DNA from: Psychroflexus torquis ATCC 700755
GTDB lineage: Bacteria > Bacteroidota > Bacteroidia > Flavobacteriales > Flavobacteriaceae
Length of the DNA stretch: 64,000 bases
Assembly (NCBI RefSeq): GCF_000153485.2
Contig: NC_018721.1
Coordinates: 2,046,001 to 2,110,000, forward strand
Direction: 5' to 3'
Below are positions 17,199-25,117 of this stretch, one piece after another. Positions within the stretch are counted from its first letter, which is position 1, and each line of letters opens with the position of its first letter. The position numbers and the translations under genes are program-made. The notes beneath the pieces are model-generated. The model made no database searches, was not told the DNA's origin, and saw only the letters and a list, made by a program, of their open reading frames with translations.

Positions 17199-18004
17199 GT
17201 TAAGATGATGGTAGGTCCATCAGAGTCGTTGTATAGGCGATGGCTCTAAACCCCCTAAAGGTGTTGTTGTAAAGAGCTCCGAAGCCTCGGGGGTGCTGAG
17301 CGTTTAGGAGAATCCAATCCACGAGGTTGGCAAGGTGTGAGTAATGGAGTTGAACCCTTCGTCAAGCTCAGGATAAACTTCAGTAAACCACTGACGAGGT
17401 GTCTCCGAAAAAACGGGCAGGCAGAGAAGTTGCTATTTTCAGTCAAAAGCTACAGGGCAGAACGTTAAGAAAATGTCCTGAGGACATTTTTAGCGAACGA
17501 GCCAGCTGGCGCGAGGCATACGGAGTGAAAAGTAATGTTAGCAATGACATTAATTACAGAGATAACCTATTTATTTTCTGTAAAGCCCCGATATCTATCG
17601 GGATCATTCAGGTGGCAAAGCCTGCCCCGTTTTTTTCGGGGAACTTTATTCAGGCTTATTTACGGAACTTGGGAAACTGCTTATGGATGATAGACTTGCT
17701 TAAGGCTACCGCATTAGGATTCGCTACAAGTCAAAGGGAAATATTCAATCGAAACAATCGAGAGATAGTCCCGATAGCAATCGGAAGAAGTTATAAGCAG
17801 AGGCGGACTCATTCGTAGTAGTGTTGATCCCGATAGCGATCGGGAGTGTAATGGAACTGGAGCAAAGGGATGAGCTAATTTTAATTTACAATTTGCCAAC
17901 TTGAAAGAGGATGAGCTTATATTTGTATACTATATTAGAAGAGCCCCCGACAAAACGGGGCAGGCTCTGTGAGAGGCTTGGGGTGAAATTCCCCTTGTCT
18001 ACTC
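17199..18004 (+). mobile_element. RT-less group II intron derivative, copy 2 (domain V deleted)
   Basis: Shares most of its sequence with 12390-13275 and ends in the same CTACTC. It differs by at least five small palindromic inserts (for example CCCGATATCTATCGGG near 17588, GCCCCGTTTTTTTCGGGG near 17625, CCCGATAGCAATCGG near 17771, CCCGATAGCGATCGGG near 17829). It has also lost the domain V core by a deletion between TGTGAGAGG and TGTAAGAGG. It cannot be catalytic. Confidence 0.7.
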
Positions 18005-18180
18005 GACCACATAACCGTTACCAAACATTTAAACTACATTCAGATTCAGCCTAATAACAAGAGATTTAAGCAAGTTTCTGCTAGAAGACTATAACATAAA
18101 GAGATAAAGTTTATTATGAATTGAGTAACAAAACTAATCTTAAATCGTCATTTAAGTAAATTAGCTAAAAAACTTCTCGC

Positions 18181-18789
18181 ATGAAAAATAAGTCTTGGAT
18201 ACAAATATTCATCATCTATCTTCGATATTTAATCGGTTTTGCATTTATTTTTGCAAGCCTTATAAAAATTGAAGGATTACGTTTTACGGCAGAAAGTGGT
18301 GCTGAATACCCTATAAATTCTGCTTTTCATTTTTTTGAAACTTTATATGAGTCAGGTGTATATTGGCGCTTTTTAGGATTAGCACAATTCTTTACTGGAA
18401 CACTACTCGTAACACAACGCTTAGCAAAACTAGGAGCGATTCTTTTTTTACCAATAATAGCCAACGTTTTTGTGATTACAATCTCTTATGATTTTGGAGG
18501 AACGTCTATCATTACTGGGTTAATGTTAATTTCAACATTATTTTTACTTTATTGGGATTGGGATTCTTTAAAAATATTATTTAATAATAAACCAACCTAT
18601 TCAACTAAAAAAAGATTAGAGCAGGATAGTATATGGATATACTTAGGATTTGTTTTTTTAATAATTACTGTTCTTTCTAAATTTTTCATTGATAATAAAA
18701 ATATACCTTTTAGTTTCTTAGTTATGTTTATTATTGGTGTTGTAGGTTTAATTATTGGTTATAAAAGGCGAAAATTATATATTGACTAA
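18181..18789 (+). CDS. DoxX-like membrane protein
   Basis: A 202-residue protein with about five membrane segments: residues 10-28, 60-80, 82-102, 108-126 and a C-terminal pair around 150-195. The N-terminal half ('IYLRYLIGFAFIFASLIKIEG', 'YWRFLGLAQFFTGTLLVTQR') resembles the DoxX/DoxD-like family, whose members are linked to redox or thiosulfate functions, but most are uncharacterised. It is a single-gene cassette: 157 bases after the ACCGTTACCA core (18014) and 29 bases before palindrome P4. Confidence 0.7.
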   Translation: MKNKSWIQIFIIYLRYLIGFAFIFASLIKIEGLRFTAESGAEYPINSAFHFFETLYESGVYWRFLGLAQFFTGTLLVTQRLAKLGAILFLPIIANVFVITISYDFGGTSIITGLMLISTLFLLYWDWDSLKILFNNKPTYSTKKRLEQDSIWIYLGFVFLIITVLSKFFIDNKNIPFSFLVMFIIGVVGLIIGYKRRKLYID

Positions 18790-18817
18790 AACTTTAATAT
18801 CAATATTAATTTAAAAA

Positions 18818-18960
18818 AACGTGTGGTAACAACATGTATAGTCAATTGCTCAGTCTTCGCCTACTTGGAAATTCCGAAGGAATTTCCTCTGGTTCGTTTT
18901 CTATTTACTAATTTAGTTGCTTAACCACTCAACTATCTATACACAAACACGTTACCACAC
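18818..18960. repeat. Palindromic cassette boundary P4 (best preserved)
   Basis: GTGTGGTAAC (18821) and GTTACCACAC (18951-18960) are perfect complements. They are followed inward by imperfectly paired CATGTATAG/CTATACAC arms and a central spacer with 'GGAAATTCCGAAGGAATTTCC'-type inverted repeat. The next ORF starts 3 bases after the right core. The left arm AACGTGTGGTAA is repeated at 19707 after the next gene, where IS91 is inserted. Confidence 0.7.
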
Positions 18961-18962
18961 AT

Positions 18963-19697
18963 TTGAAAAAAGCAATCGTCATAATATCAACAATAGTTTT
19001 AATAGTCATTGGATTTTCAATTTCAATGACCTCATTAGCTTGGTCAATTGACCCAAAGGAAATGCTTTATCTTCCTTTGTGGATTTCAACTATCATTGGA
19101 TTTATTTTATTTTTCGCGACTAAAAGAATTGGAATTTACACACTTATTGGTATTTCAATTCTTTGGCTGATACAAATGGCTGGAACATTAGGTTGTTTTT
19201 TGACTTTTGAGCCTGGAAATATTGCGCTTTTCGGACTTATAGGATTACCGACAATCGCAAGTATTCTGATAGCTGTTGTCGGAACAAGACTAATATTTGA
19301 GAAGAAAAATAAAATTAGAATTGCAATAAGCCTTCTTGCTCTAATAATACCAATCGGTGGGATTTTACAATATGCGAATAAGACATACGACAAAAGTGTG
19401 TTTAGCGAATTTTACGATTTAGATAAAGAAACTTATAAAGTCATCATCAAACCACAACCATCAGACACGAGGCAATTTGAAATTGATTTAAAATCTGATG
19501 AATTAAGGAATTTAGCCAAAGAAAAAGCAACATTTGTAGCAAATCATCACTACTTTCTGAATGCAAGATTTAGAGTTAATATGACGTTCTCAAGTATCAA
19601 TAAAATAGAACTATATAAAGTTGCGGATTATGAACTTGAAGAGCCAATTAAATGGAATATAGATGAACTAAACGGACAAACTGAATTCCTAAAATAG
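18963..19697 (+). CDS. Hypothetical integral membrane protein
   Basis: A 244-residue protein with about five hydrophobic segments in the first 140 residues (5-27, 35-53, 58-75, 82-108, 116-136) and a soluble C-terminal domain (about 140-244). No family is recognised. The start is TTG 18963, directly after the ACGTTACCACACAT core; an internal ATG start would remove the first membrane segment. It is one clear cassette: core, gene, then AAACGTGTGGTAA at 19705-19717. Confidence 0.6.
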   Translation: MKKAIVIISTIVLIVIGFSISMTSLAWSIDPKEMLYLPLWISTIIGFILFFATKRIGIYTLIGISILWLIQMAGTLGCFLTFEPGNIALFGLIGLPTIASILIAVVGTRLIFEKKNKIRIAISLLALIIPIGGILQYANKTYDKSVFSEFYDLDKETYKVIIKPQPSDTRQFEIDLKSDELRNLAKEKATFVANHHYFLNARFRVNMTFSSINKIELYKVADYELEEPIKWNIDELNGQTEFLK

Positions 19698-19962
19698 CGC
19701 AGAAAAACGTGTGGTAATAACTAAGCATATGGCTTGCCGATAGGCCAAAGCTATATGATTTGTTGACTGATCCGGTATTTTTAAATAAGGGGGAATTCGA
19801 TGAGTTGGCAGGAACCTTACAAGAGGAGAAGGTTGTTTTTAGAGTGCTTTGCATCCCTTTTTATTCAGTTACTTATCTAAATAAGGTACTTTTTAGTGAG
19901 ATCATGTTTTTTTTGTGTGAGAATCTGCTGTTTTTTATCATTTTCCTTCAGTTTGGGCGTTA

Positions 19963-20146
19963 TACCAATTTAAACCTATAATGTCGCAATAAATCGTTTC
20001 TTTTTTGCCTGCTTTTCATCAAAAATAATTACCGTAACTAAGGCTATGCTAATTATTTTTAATTTCAATCGATCAAAAAACCTGTACTGAGCCACGTCGA
20101 AGTATAATTCAATTTATTCATACGACATTATAAATTTAATTTGGTA
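19963..20146. repeat. MITE subfamily A, copy 2 (inverted, 184 bp)
   Basis: TACCAATTTAAACC ... AAATTTAATTTGGTA, flanked by TTA at 19960-19962 and 20147-20149. The uninterrupted site can be seen in IS91 copies A and D, so this is a true 3-bp duplication of TTA. Confidence 0.85.
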
Positions 20147-20429
20147 TTAGTAAGTCAAGGCTCTTTTTAGAACTGTTTTTTAATTTTTGTATTATAGTTT
20201 ATCCTTTATAATTTTTTGTAATCCTTTGGCGGCCCTCGACTTTCAAAAGTAAAAAGTGTGATTAAGGTTTGCTTTTTACAACTCGGACAACAGCGATGTA
20301 AGGACTTCTATTGAGTGGCAAAGGTTAATATGTGTGCCAAGTTTTTATCTCTTAATTGCAGTTGTAGTAACGGCAACTTCTCTTTTTTCCAACCGCTACT
20401 CAAAAACCCATAATGCCTTATTCGAGTAA

Positions 20430-20459
20430 TACCAAATTATATTTATAATGCCGTATGAA
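20430..20459. repeat. Left 30 bp of MITE A fused to IS91
   Basis: The MITE start TACCAAATTATATTT...GCCGTATGAA runs straight into IS91 TTCTTTAGTGG. Both parent sequences carry GCCGTAT(A/G)AA, so a deletion between these repeats is the simplest cause. The identical junction is at 22554-22583. Confidence 0.75.
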
Positions 20460-20587
20460 TTCTTTAGTGGATAGTGTTAGTGTGGTTTTTTGCCCACCTT
20501 TTCTATAGTCTTTTAAACTAAATGTAATCCTCCTTTTTTCTTTATCAATCGACAAGATACGGTGATTACTTATCGCTATTTTATTTG

Positions 20588-20635
20588 CCCCGTTACAAAT
20601 TTAAATTGCCTTCAGGTGATAATTTGTAACGGGGT
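20588..20635. repeat. Small hairpin element with CCCCGTTACAAATT arms
   Basis: CCCCGTTACAAATT (20588) and AATTTGTAACGGGG are perfect arms around a ~20-base centre. Present at the same place in chimeras B, C and (decayed) D, absent from IS91 copy A at 11175-11185. Confidence 0.75.
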
Positions 20636-21066
20636 GAATGTACCTACCTAAATATTCAATCACATACTCTGGTTTTCCAAAATGAGATTTGGCATACACC
20701 ACCCAGTTCTTTTTGAACAACTTATCATATAAAGTTTGCGGTAATTGGGGAAGTGCAAAGGAAGGAAAGCGCATCGGAAGCTACGCGAGCGGCCCTATGA
20801 GGATTTGGTTAAATTTTACAACCTATTTGACATAGAAAAGTATGCACGTTTGAAAACCCTTGCGAAAGCTCAATAAAGAAATCTATCGGTAAGCCCCCGA
20901 CAAAAACGGGGCAGGCTGTGTGAGGGAAAACTTCATGCACGGCGCTGCACTGAGCCTGTCGAAGTGTTTGATGAAGGGGGCGCTGATTGTTTTATTTATT
21001 TTGTTACTTTTAAAGCGACAATTTTGGGTAAGCAATCAGGCTCTACTCTACTAAATAATTTGAGAA

Positions 21067-22032
21067 ATGAATAAAATACTAATGATAGCAAGTTTAATTC
21101 TATTTGGAATTAATAGCTATTCGCAAAACTCAATTGATGAACCTCAAAACGTTATTGTTAATTGGGAGGTGGGTACGTCAAAATCTATTACTCAAATTGA
21201 TTCGACAATTATTCATGCCAAAGACTCTATTTTCATGGCTACTGGAGTAAGCTCAAGTTATACTATGAAAATTTTGAGTCTAAAAGACACTGTTTATGAA
21301 CTTCTCTTTAAGCATATTGTTTTGGATGATAATATTTCAATAGAATCAGAAATGATAAATGCATCACCAATCGAAAAAATGATGCAAGATTTAATTCTAG
21401 AACTACAAAAAAAGATGTCTGGACTTGAATATTCGTTTCTAGTTGACCAAAATACAGCTCTTGCTTATGAAGTTAAAAATGAAAAAGAGCTAAGGGAATT
21501 AGTCGAAGGGATGGTAGTGGTTGTACTAAACAAATTCTTGGATAAATCAAAAACTGAACTTGATGAATTGAAAAAAAATGAAATTCAATTAAAAGTAAAA
21601 CAATATATGGATGAACAAATGCCTGCTGCAATGCAAACAATGATCAACGCATTTAATTATATTTTTCAAGCATACAGTTTCCCATTCATTATTGACAAAA
21701 CTTATACTCAAGATGTAGAGGTTTATAGTGTTGACCAAGTTCAGCACAGTGACAAAGACAGTAAAGCTAAATTAGTTGTGAACAGTTCTATAAAGGATGA
21801 TTTACTTGAGATTGATTACGAATATATCTACAACAAAGAAGAGGCCTATCAAATGTATGTGGTTAATAAGGGAAATGGGAATGAAATTCCAATTAATGAT
21901 TTTGATATTGATGAACGTGTGATATCTGAGTTCGATATGGAAACCTCATGGATTAAAAGTAGCTTGTCATTGGTCAATGCAAAAATGGGGTTTGTCACAG
22001 TGAATAATAAAACTCAGGTTATAATTAAATAA
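21067..22032 (+). CDS. Hypothetical secreted protein (321 aa)
   Basis: A 321-residue protein with a signal peptide (residues 1-20, 'MNKILMIASLILFGINSYSQ', probable cleavage after S-Q). The mature part is acidic and mixed alpha/beta; no family is recognised. Its first codons and 5' flank (AATTTGAGAAATGAATAAAA) are also found at the next cargo gene (23178), although the proteins differ. It begins 15 bases after the intron-type end of chimera B and ends 8 bases before chimera C, so it is cargo between two chimeras. Confidence 0.65.
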   Translation: MNKILMIASLILFGINSYSQNSIDEPQNVIVNWEVGTSKSITQIDSTIIHAKDSIFMATGVSSSYTMKILSLKDTVYELLFKHIVLDDNISIESEMINASPIEKMMQDLILELQKKMSGLEYSFLVDQNTALAYEVKNEKELRELVEGMVVVVLNKFLDKSKTELDELKKNEIQLKVKQYMDEQMPAAMQTMINAFNYIFQAYSFPFIIDKTYTQDVEVYSVDQVQHSDKDSKAKLVVNSSIKDDLLEIDYEYIYNKEEAYQMYVVNKGNGNEIPINDFDIDERVISEFDMETSWIKSSLSLVNAKMGFVTVNNKTQVIIK

Positions 22033-22308
22033 CTATTTACAATAACTAAGCATATGGCTTGCCGATAGACCAAAGCTATATGATTTGTTGACGAATCTGG
22101 TTGATTTTCCGTCTATGGGTAAAACGTTGATTCGTGGGAAGGTTGGTTGTAAGTTTTGCTTTGATTGATGTGGTCAAAACATACATTGCTTATTTGTTTT
22201 CTAACATTCTGTGCGGATTTTTAGTAGTTTCAATTTAAGATCTCTGGTTTTTATCGATTAATTTAGAGTTAAGGCACGCAGATCAAGTCCGCACGTGCAG
22301 AATAATTT

Positions 22309-22527
22309 TTAGTTGCTACCATTCAATTTTCTGTTTTTCAGTAAAACCCGCAAATTATTGGGAGGTCCACGATCATTGAACACTAGTATCGTATGTAATC
22401 TCCCTTTTTTACAGACAGGACATCGGCGGTTCAAAAGGGGTTCTTTTGTTCTGACAGGCTCCCTCTTTACAGTGGCCAATTCAGCTTGTAGTAGCGGCAA
22501 CTTCTCTTTTTTCCAACTGCTACTCAA
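22309..22527 (-). pseudogene. C-terminal fragment of a second IS91-type transposase
   Basis: About 70 residues with 'SSSWKKEKLPLLQAEL' and a zinc motif 'CPVCKKGR', then 'VFNDRGPPNNLRVLL'. They match the corresponding end of the copy A transposase ('SSSWKKEKLPLLQLQLR', 'FDSRGPPKDYK') but with many differences, so it belongs to a different IS91 lineage. Confidence 0.7.
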
Positions 22528-22553
22528 AAACCCATAATGCCTTATTCGAGTAA

Positions 22554-22583
22554 TACCAAATTATATTTATAATGCCGTATGAA
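22554..22583. repeat. MITE A left-end fragment, same junction as in copy B
   Basis: Identical structure to 20430-20459 (MITE start, GCCGTATGAA, then IS91 TTCTTTAGTGG). The shared junction shows chimeras B and C share a common ancestor. Confidence 0.7.
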
Positions 22584-22711
22584 TTCTTTAGTGGAGAGTG
22601 TTAGTGTGGTTTTTTGCCCACCTTTTCTATAGTCTTTTAAACTAAATGTAATCCTCCTTTTTTCTTTATCAATCGACAAGATACGGTGATTACTTATCGC
22701 TATTTTATTCA

Positions 22712-22759
22712 CCCCGTTACAAATTTAAATTGCCTTCAGGTGATAATTTGTAACGGGGT
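22712..22759. repeat. Small CCCCGTTAC hairpin element, copy C
   Basis: Same 14-bp arms (CCCCGTTACAAATT / AATTTGTAACGGGG) and position as at 20588-20635. Confidence 0.7.
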
Positions 22760-23189
22760 GAATGTACCTACCTAAATATTCAATCACATACTCTGGTTTT
22801 CCAAAATGAGATTTGGCATACACCACCCAGTTCTTTTTGAACAACTTATCATATAAAGTTTGCGGTAATTGGGGAAGTGCAAAGGAAGGAAAGCGCATCG
22901 GAAGCTACGCCAGCGACCCTATGAGAATTTGGTTAAATTTTACAACCTAGTTGACATAGAAAAGTATGCACGTTTGAAAACCCTTGCGAAAGCTCAATAA
23001 AGAAATCTATCGGTAAGCCCCCGACAAAAACGGGGCAGGCTGTGTGAGGGAAAACTTCATGCACGGCGCTGCACTGAGCCTGTCGAAGTGTTTGATGAAG
23101 GGGGCGCTGATTGTTTATTTATTTTGTTACTTTTAAAGCGACAGTTTTGGGTAAGCAATCAGGCTCTACTCTACTACACAATTTGAGAA

Positions 23190-24268
23190 ATGAATAAAAC
23201 TATAGGAAAACCTGAAAATTGGCAATATTTTGAATCACTTTGCAAAAAGCTTTGGGGAGAAGTATGGGGAATTCCTAACAAGATAAAGAAAAACGGAAGA
23301 TTAGGTCAAGAACAAGCTGGAGTTGATGTATACGGAATTCCAAAAAACGCAACTAAATATTGGGGAATTCAAGCAAAAGGAAAAGATGATTATTCTGATG
23401 CAAAACTAACACAAAAGGAAATCATTGCCGAAATTGAAAAAGCCAAAACATTTAAACCAGAATTAGAAGTTTACATTATTGCAAAGACTCAAAAATTGAG
23501 GAATTTGTTAGATTAAAGGATATTGAAAACAGAGAAAACGGTTCATTTGAAATTTTACTTTTTTGTTGGGAAGATATTGCAGACTTAATAGAAGATAATC
23601 TTGATACATATCAATGGTATCAGCATGGAATTGGTCAAATAGGAAAATTCGATTTTAAAATTTCCTTTAACGAATTAGAAGATAAGTTAATACTGAAACC
23701 AAAATTCGAAAAAAGAATCGCTCGATACAGATATACCAACAAATCTGCATCTGATATTATAATGGAAAGGTTCAATTCCCATAAATCATTACTAGATAGT
23801 ATAAATCCTTTATTTCCTTTTCAATCCAATAAAATTAATAAATCTTGGTGTAGCTTTGACTTTGTAATGGAGAATACAGGTTCAGCAGTAATTGAGGATT
23901 GGAATATTAGTGTTAAATTTCTAGAAGGTGTAAGTAAACTTGATGATGGAACACTTCATTTTCCAAAAATATCTTTAACTGAACATGTGGATAATGAAAC
24001 GAAAACTATTACCTATAGACCACGAGATAATGAGCCATTAATTCAAAAATCTAATAGATATTTTAAATTATCACTGCTTCCTGATCCTAATTCTGAAAAA
24101 ATAGTATTTGAATGGGAATTACTTGCAAGAGATTTTAACCGTAAAGAAGTTGCGGAAATATTAGTCGAGCCAGAATATATAGAAAAAATCGAAATTGAAT
24201 TAGTAAACGAGAAAGCTGAATTAAGTGAAGATGATATTTTTATTTCTTATCATGTAATCGAAAAATAA
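23190..24268 (+). pseudogene. PD-(D/E)XK nuclease-like protein with one frameshift
   Basis: The first frame (23190-23516) encodes 'FESLCKKLWG' with Glu15, 'GVDVYG' with Asp46 and 'WGIQAKGK' with Gln61 and Lys63. These are spaced like the E...D...QxK active site of Mrr/restriction-type endonuclease-like folds. The second frame continues from about 23486 ('DSKIEEFVRLKDIENRENGS', 'LLFCWEDIADLIEDN') without stops to 24268. So one indel near 23480-23490 breaks a ~360-residue protein with an unrecognised, probably beta-rich C-terminal half. A nuclease or phage-defence role is an inference. The gene starts 15 bases after chimera C, so it is IS91-intron cargo. Confidence 0.7.
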
Positions 24269-24313
24269 ACATTGCACAACAAAGTACTGTGGCAAAAAAC
24301 AAGTAAAAACTCA

Positions 24314-24489
24314 TTAATTTTTCACGAAAGTACTTTTATATTCTTTATCATATATCAACCCTGATTTTGCGATGGCAAAGGCTTGTTTTAAGAGCTTATT
24401 ATATACCGCAATTAATGCCAATTTCTTACTCTTTCCTTTGGCTACTATCCGCTCGTAAAGTTCCCAACACCCTTTGTTGTGTTTACAGG
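24314..24489 (-). pseudogene. C-terminal relic of an IS110 family transposase
   Basis: The minus strand reads 'CKHNKGCWELYERIVAKGKS', 'KKLALIAVYNKLLKQAFAIAKSG...' and ends at TAA (24316-24314), about 58 residues. This is the transposase_20-type C-terminus of IS110 proteins (AxVAVxNKLLRQAFAI). The upstream side is fused to an IS1595 piece. Confidence 0.7.
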
Positions 24490-24657
24490 CCTAAAAAGAA
24501 CATAAAAACAGTAGGTTTCACAGCCTTTGGTATGATCATATTTCATACATTTAAAACCATCCTACCACTTAATCTTGGCTAAATATGCTTTACAAGCATC
24601 ATCATTTGGTAGTTCTTTTACAAAACTGAGTATATTTTGACCTTTGAATACTTTCAT
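24490..24657 (-). pseudogene. N-terminal relic of an IS1595 family transposase
   Basis: From ATG 24657 the minus strand encodes 'MKVFKGQNILSFVKELPNDD' and 'CKAYLAKIKW', then a TAG stop, then 'DGFKCMKYDHTKGCETYCF', the zinc-ribbon start typical of IS1595/ISXO2 transposases. It ends at the IS110 junction. Confidence 0.65.
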
Positions 24658-24679
24658 GACTAAATGATTAACTCAAAAG

Positions 24680-25069
24680 CCTGAAAATGCACAACAAGAT
24701 TATCAAAAACGATGGCAAATTGAGATGTGTTTTAAAGCAATGAAGTCTAGTGGATTTGATATTGAAAAAACTCATCTACAAGATATTCAAAGAATAGAAA
24801 AATTAATTTTACTCGTTATGATAGCCTTTGTGTGGTGTTATAAAATTGGCATAAATCGGCATCAAATAAATCTAATTAAAATTAAAAAATAGGGTAGAAG
24901 GGCTAAACGTATTTTTAAATATGGATTAAATCTTTTTTAGCGAATGTTATACAAAACACTGTAAATCAATATGATAATTGCATATTTTGGTTTTTTCCAT
25001 GTACTTAAAGAAAAATTTAATAGATTTTATCACTTAATCAAATTTATTGATTTAAGTCAACGAGTTTAA
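24680..25069 (+). pseudogene. C-terminal relic of an IS4-type transposase
   Basis: The plus strand reads 'YQKRWQIEMCFKAMKSSGFD', 'IEKTHLQDIQRIEKLILLVM', 'IAFVWCYKIG', the YxxRW...E region and following helix of IS4-family DDE transposases. It is followed by in-frame stops at 'IKIKK*' and 'GLNLF*'. Only the last third remains and it is dead. Confidence 0.7.
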
Positions 25070-25117
25070 GGTTTGAAGCAATGTTTCTTTGCAGAAATAA
25101 AATTCAAATCAATTACT

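Larger units (their letters stand above)
19715..21051. mobile_element. IS91-end / group II intron-3'-end chimera, copy B
   Basis: From 19715 it matches the IS91 copy A left end (hairpin 19728-19759, non-coding tail, transposase C-terminal part in pieces). At GAAGTGC (20750-20756) it switches to the group II intron RT gene end (intron 15846 onward) and runs to the intron 3' end at 21051. It contains a complete MITE A (19963-20146), a truncated MITE A fused to IS91 (20430-20459) and a small palindrome (20588-20635). No intact gene. A cargo gene begins 15 bases later. Confidence 0.8.
22041..23174. mobile_element. IS91 / group II intron chimera, copy C (left end from a different IS91)
   Basis: Begins with the same hairpin (22051-22082), but 22095-22490 comes from a divergent IS91 (encoding another transposase C-terminus). 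From about 22496 it matches chimera B, including the MITE/IS91 fusion (22554-22583), the CCCCGTTAC palindrome (22712-22759) and the GAAGTGC junction (22874-22880). It ends at the intron 3' end, 23174. A cargo gene starts 15 bases later. Confidence 0.8.

Noticed and set aside
12390..18004. Canonical integron with IntI
   Set aside because: No integrase gene with an IntI-type patch is visible, and cores are GTTGGCA/GTTACCA rather than GTTRRRY. Only an attC-like architecture is claimed.
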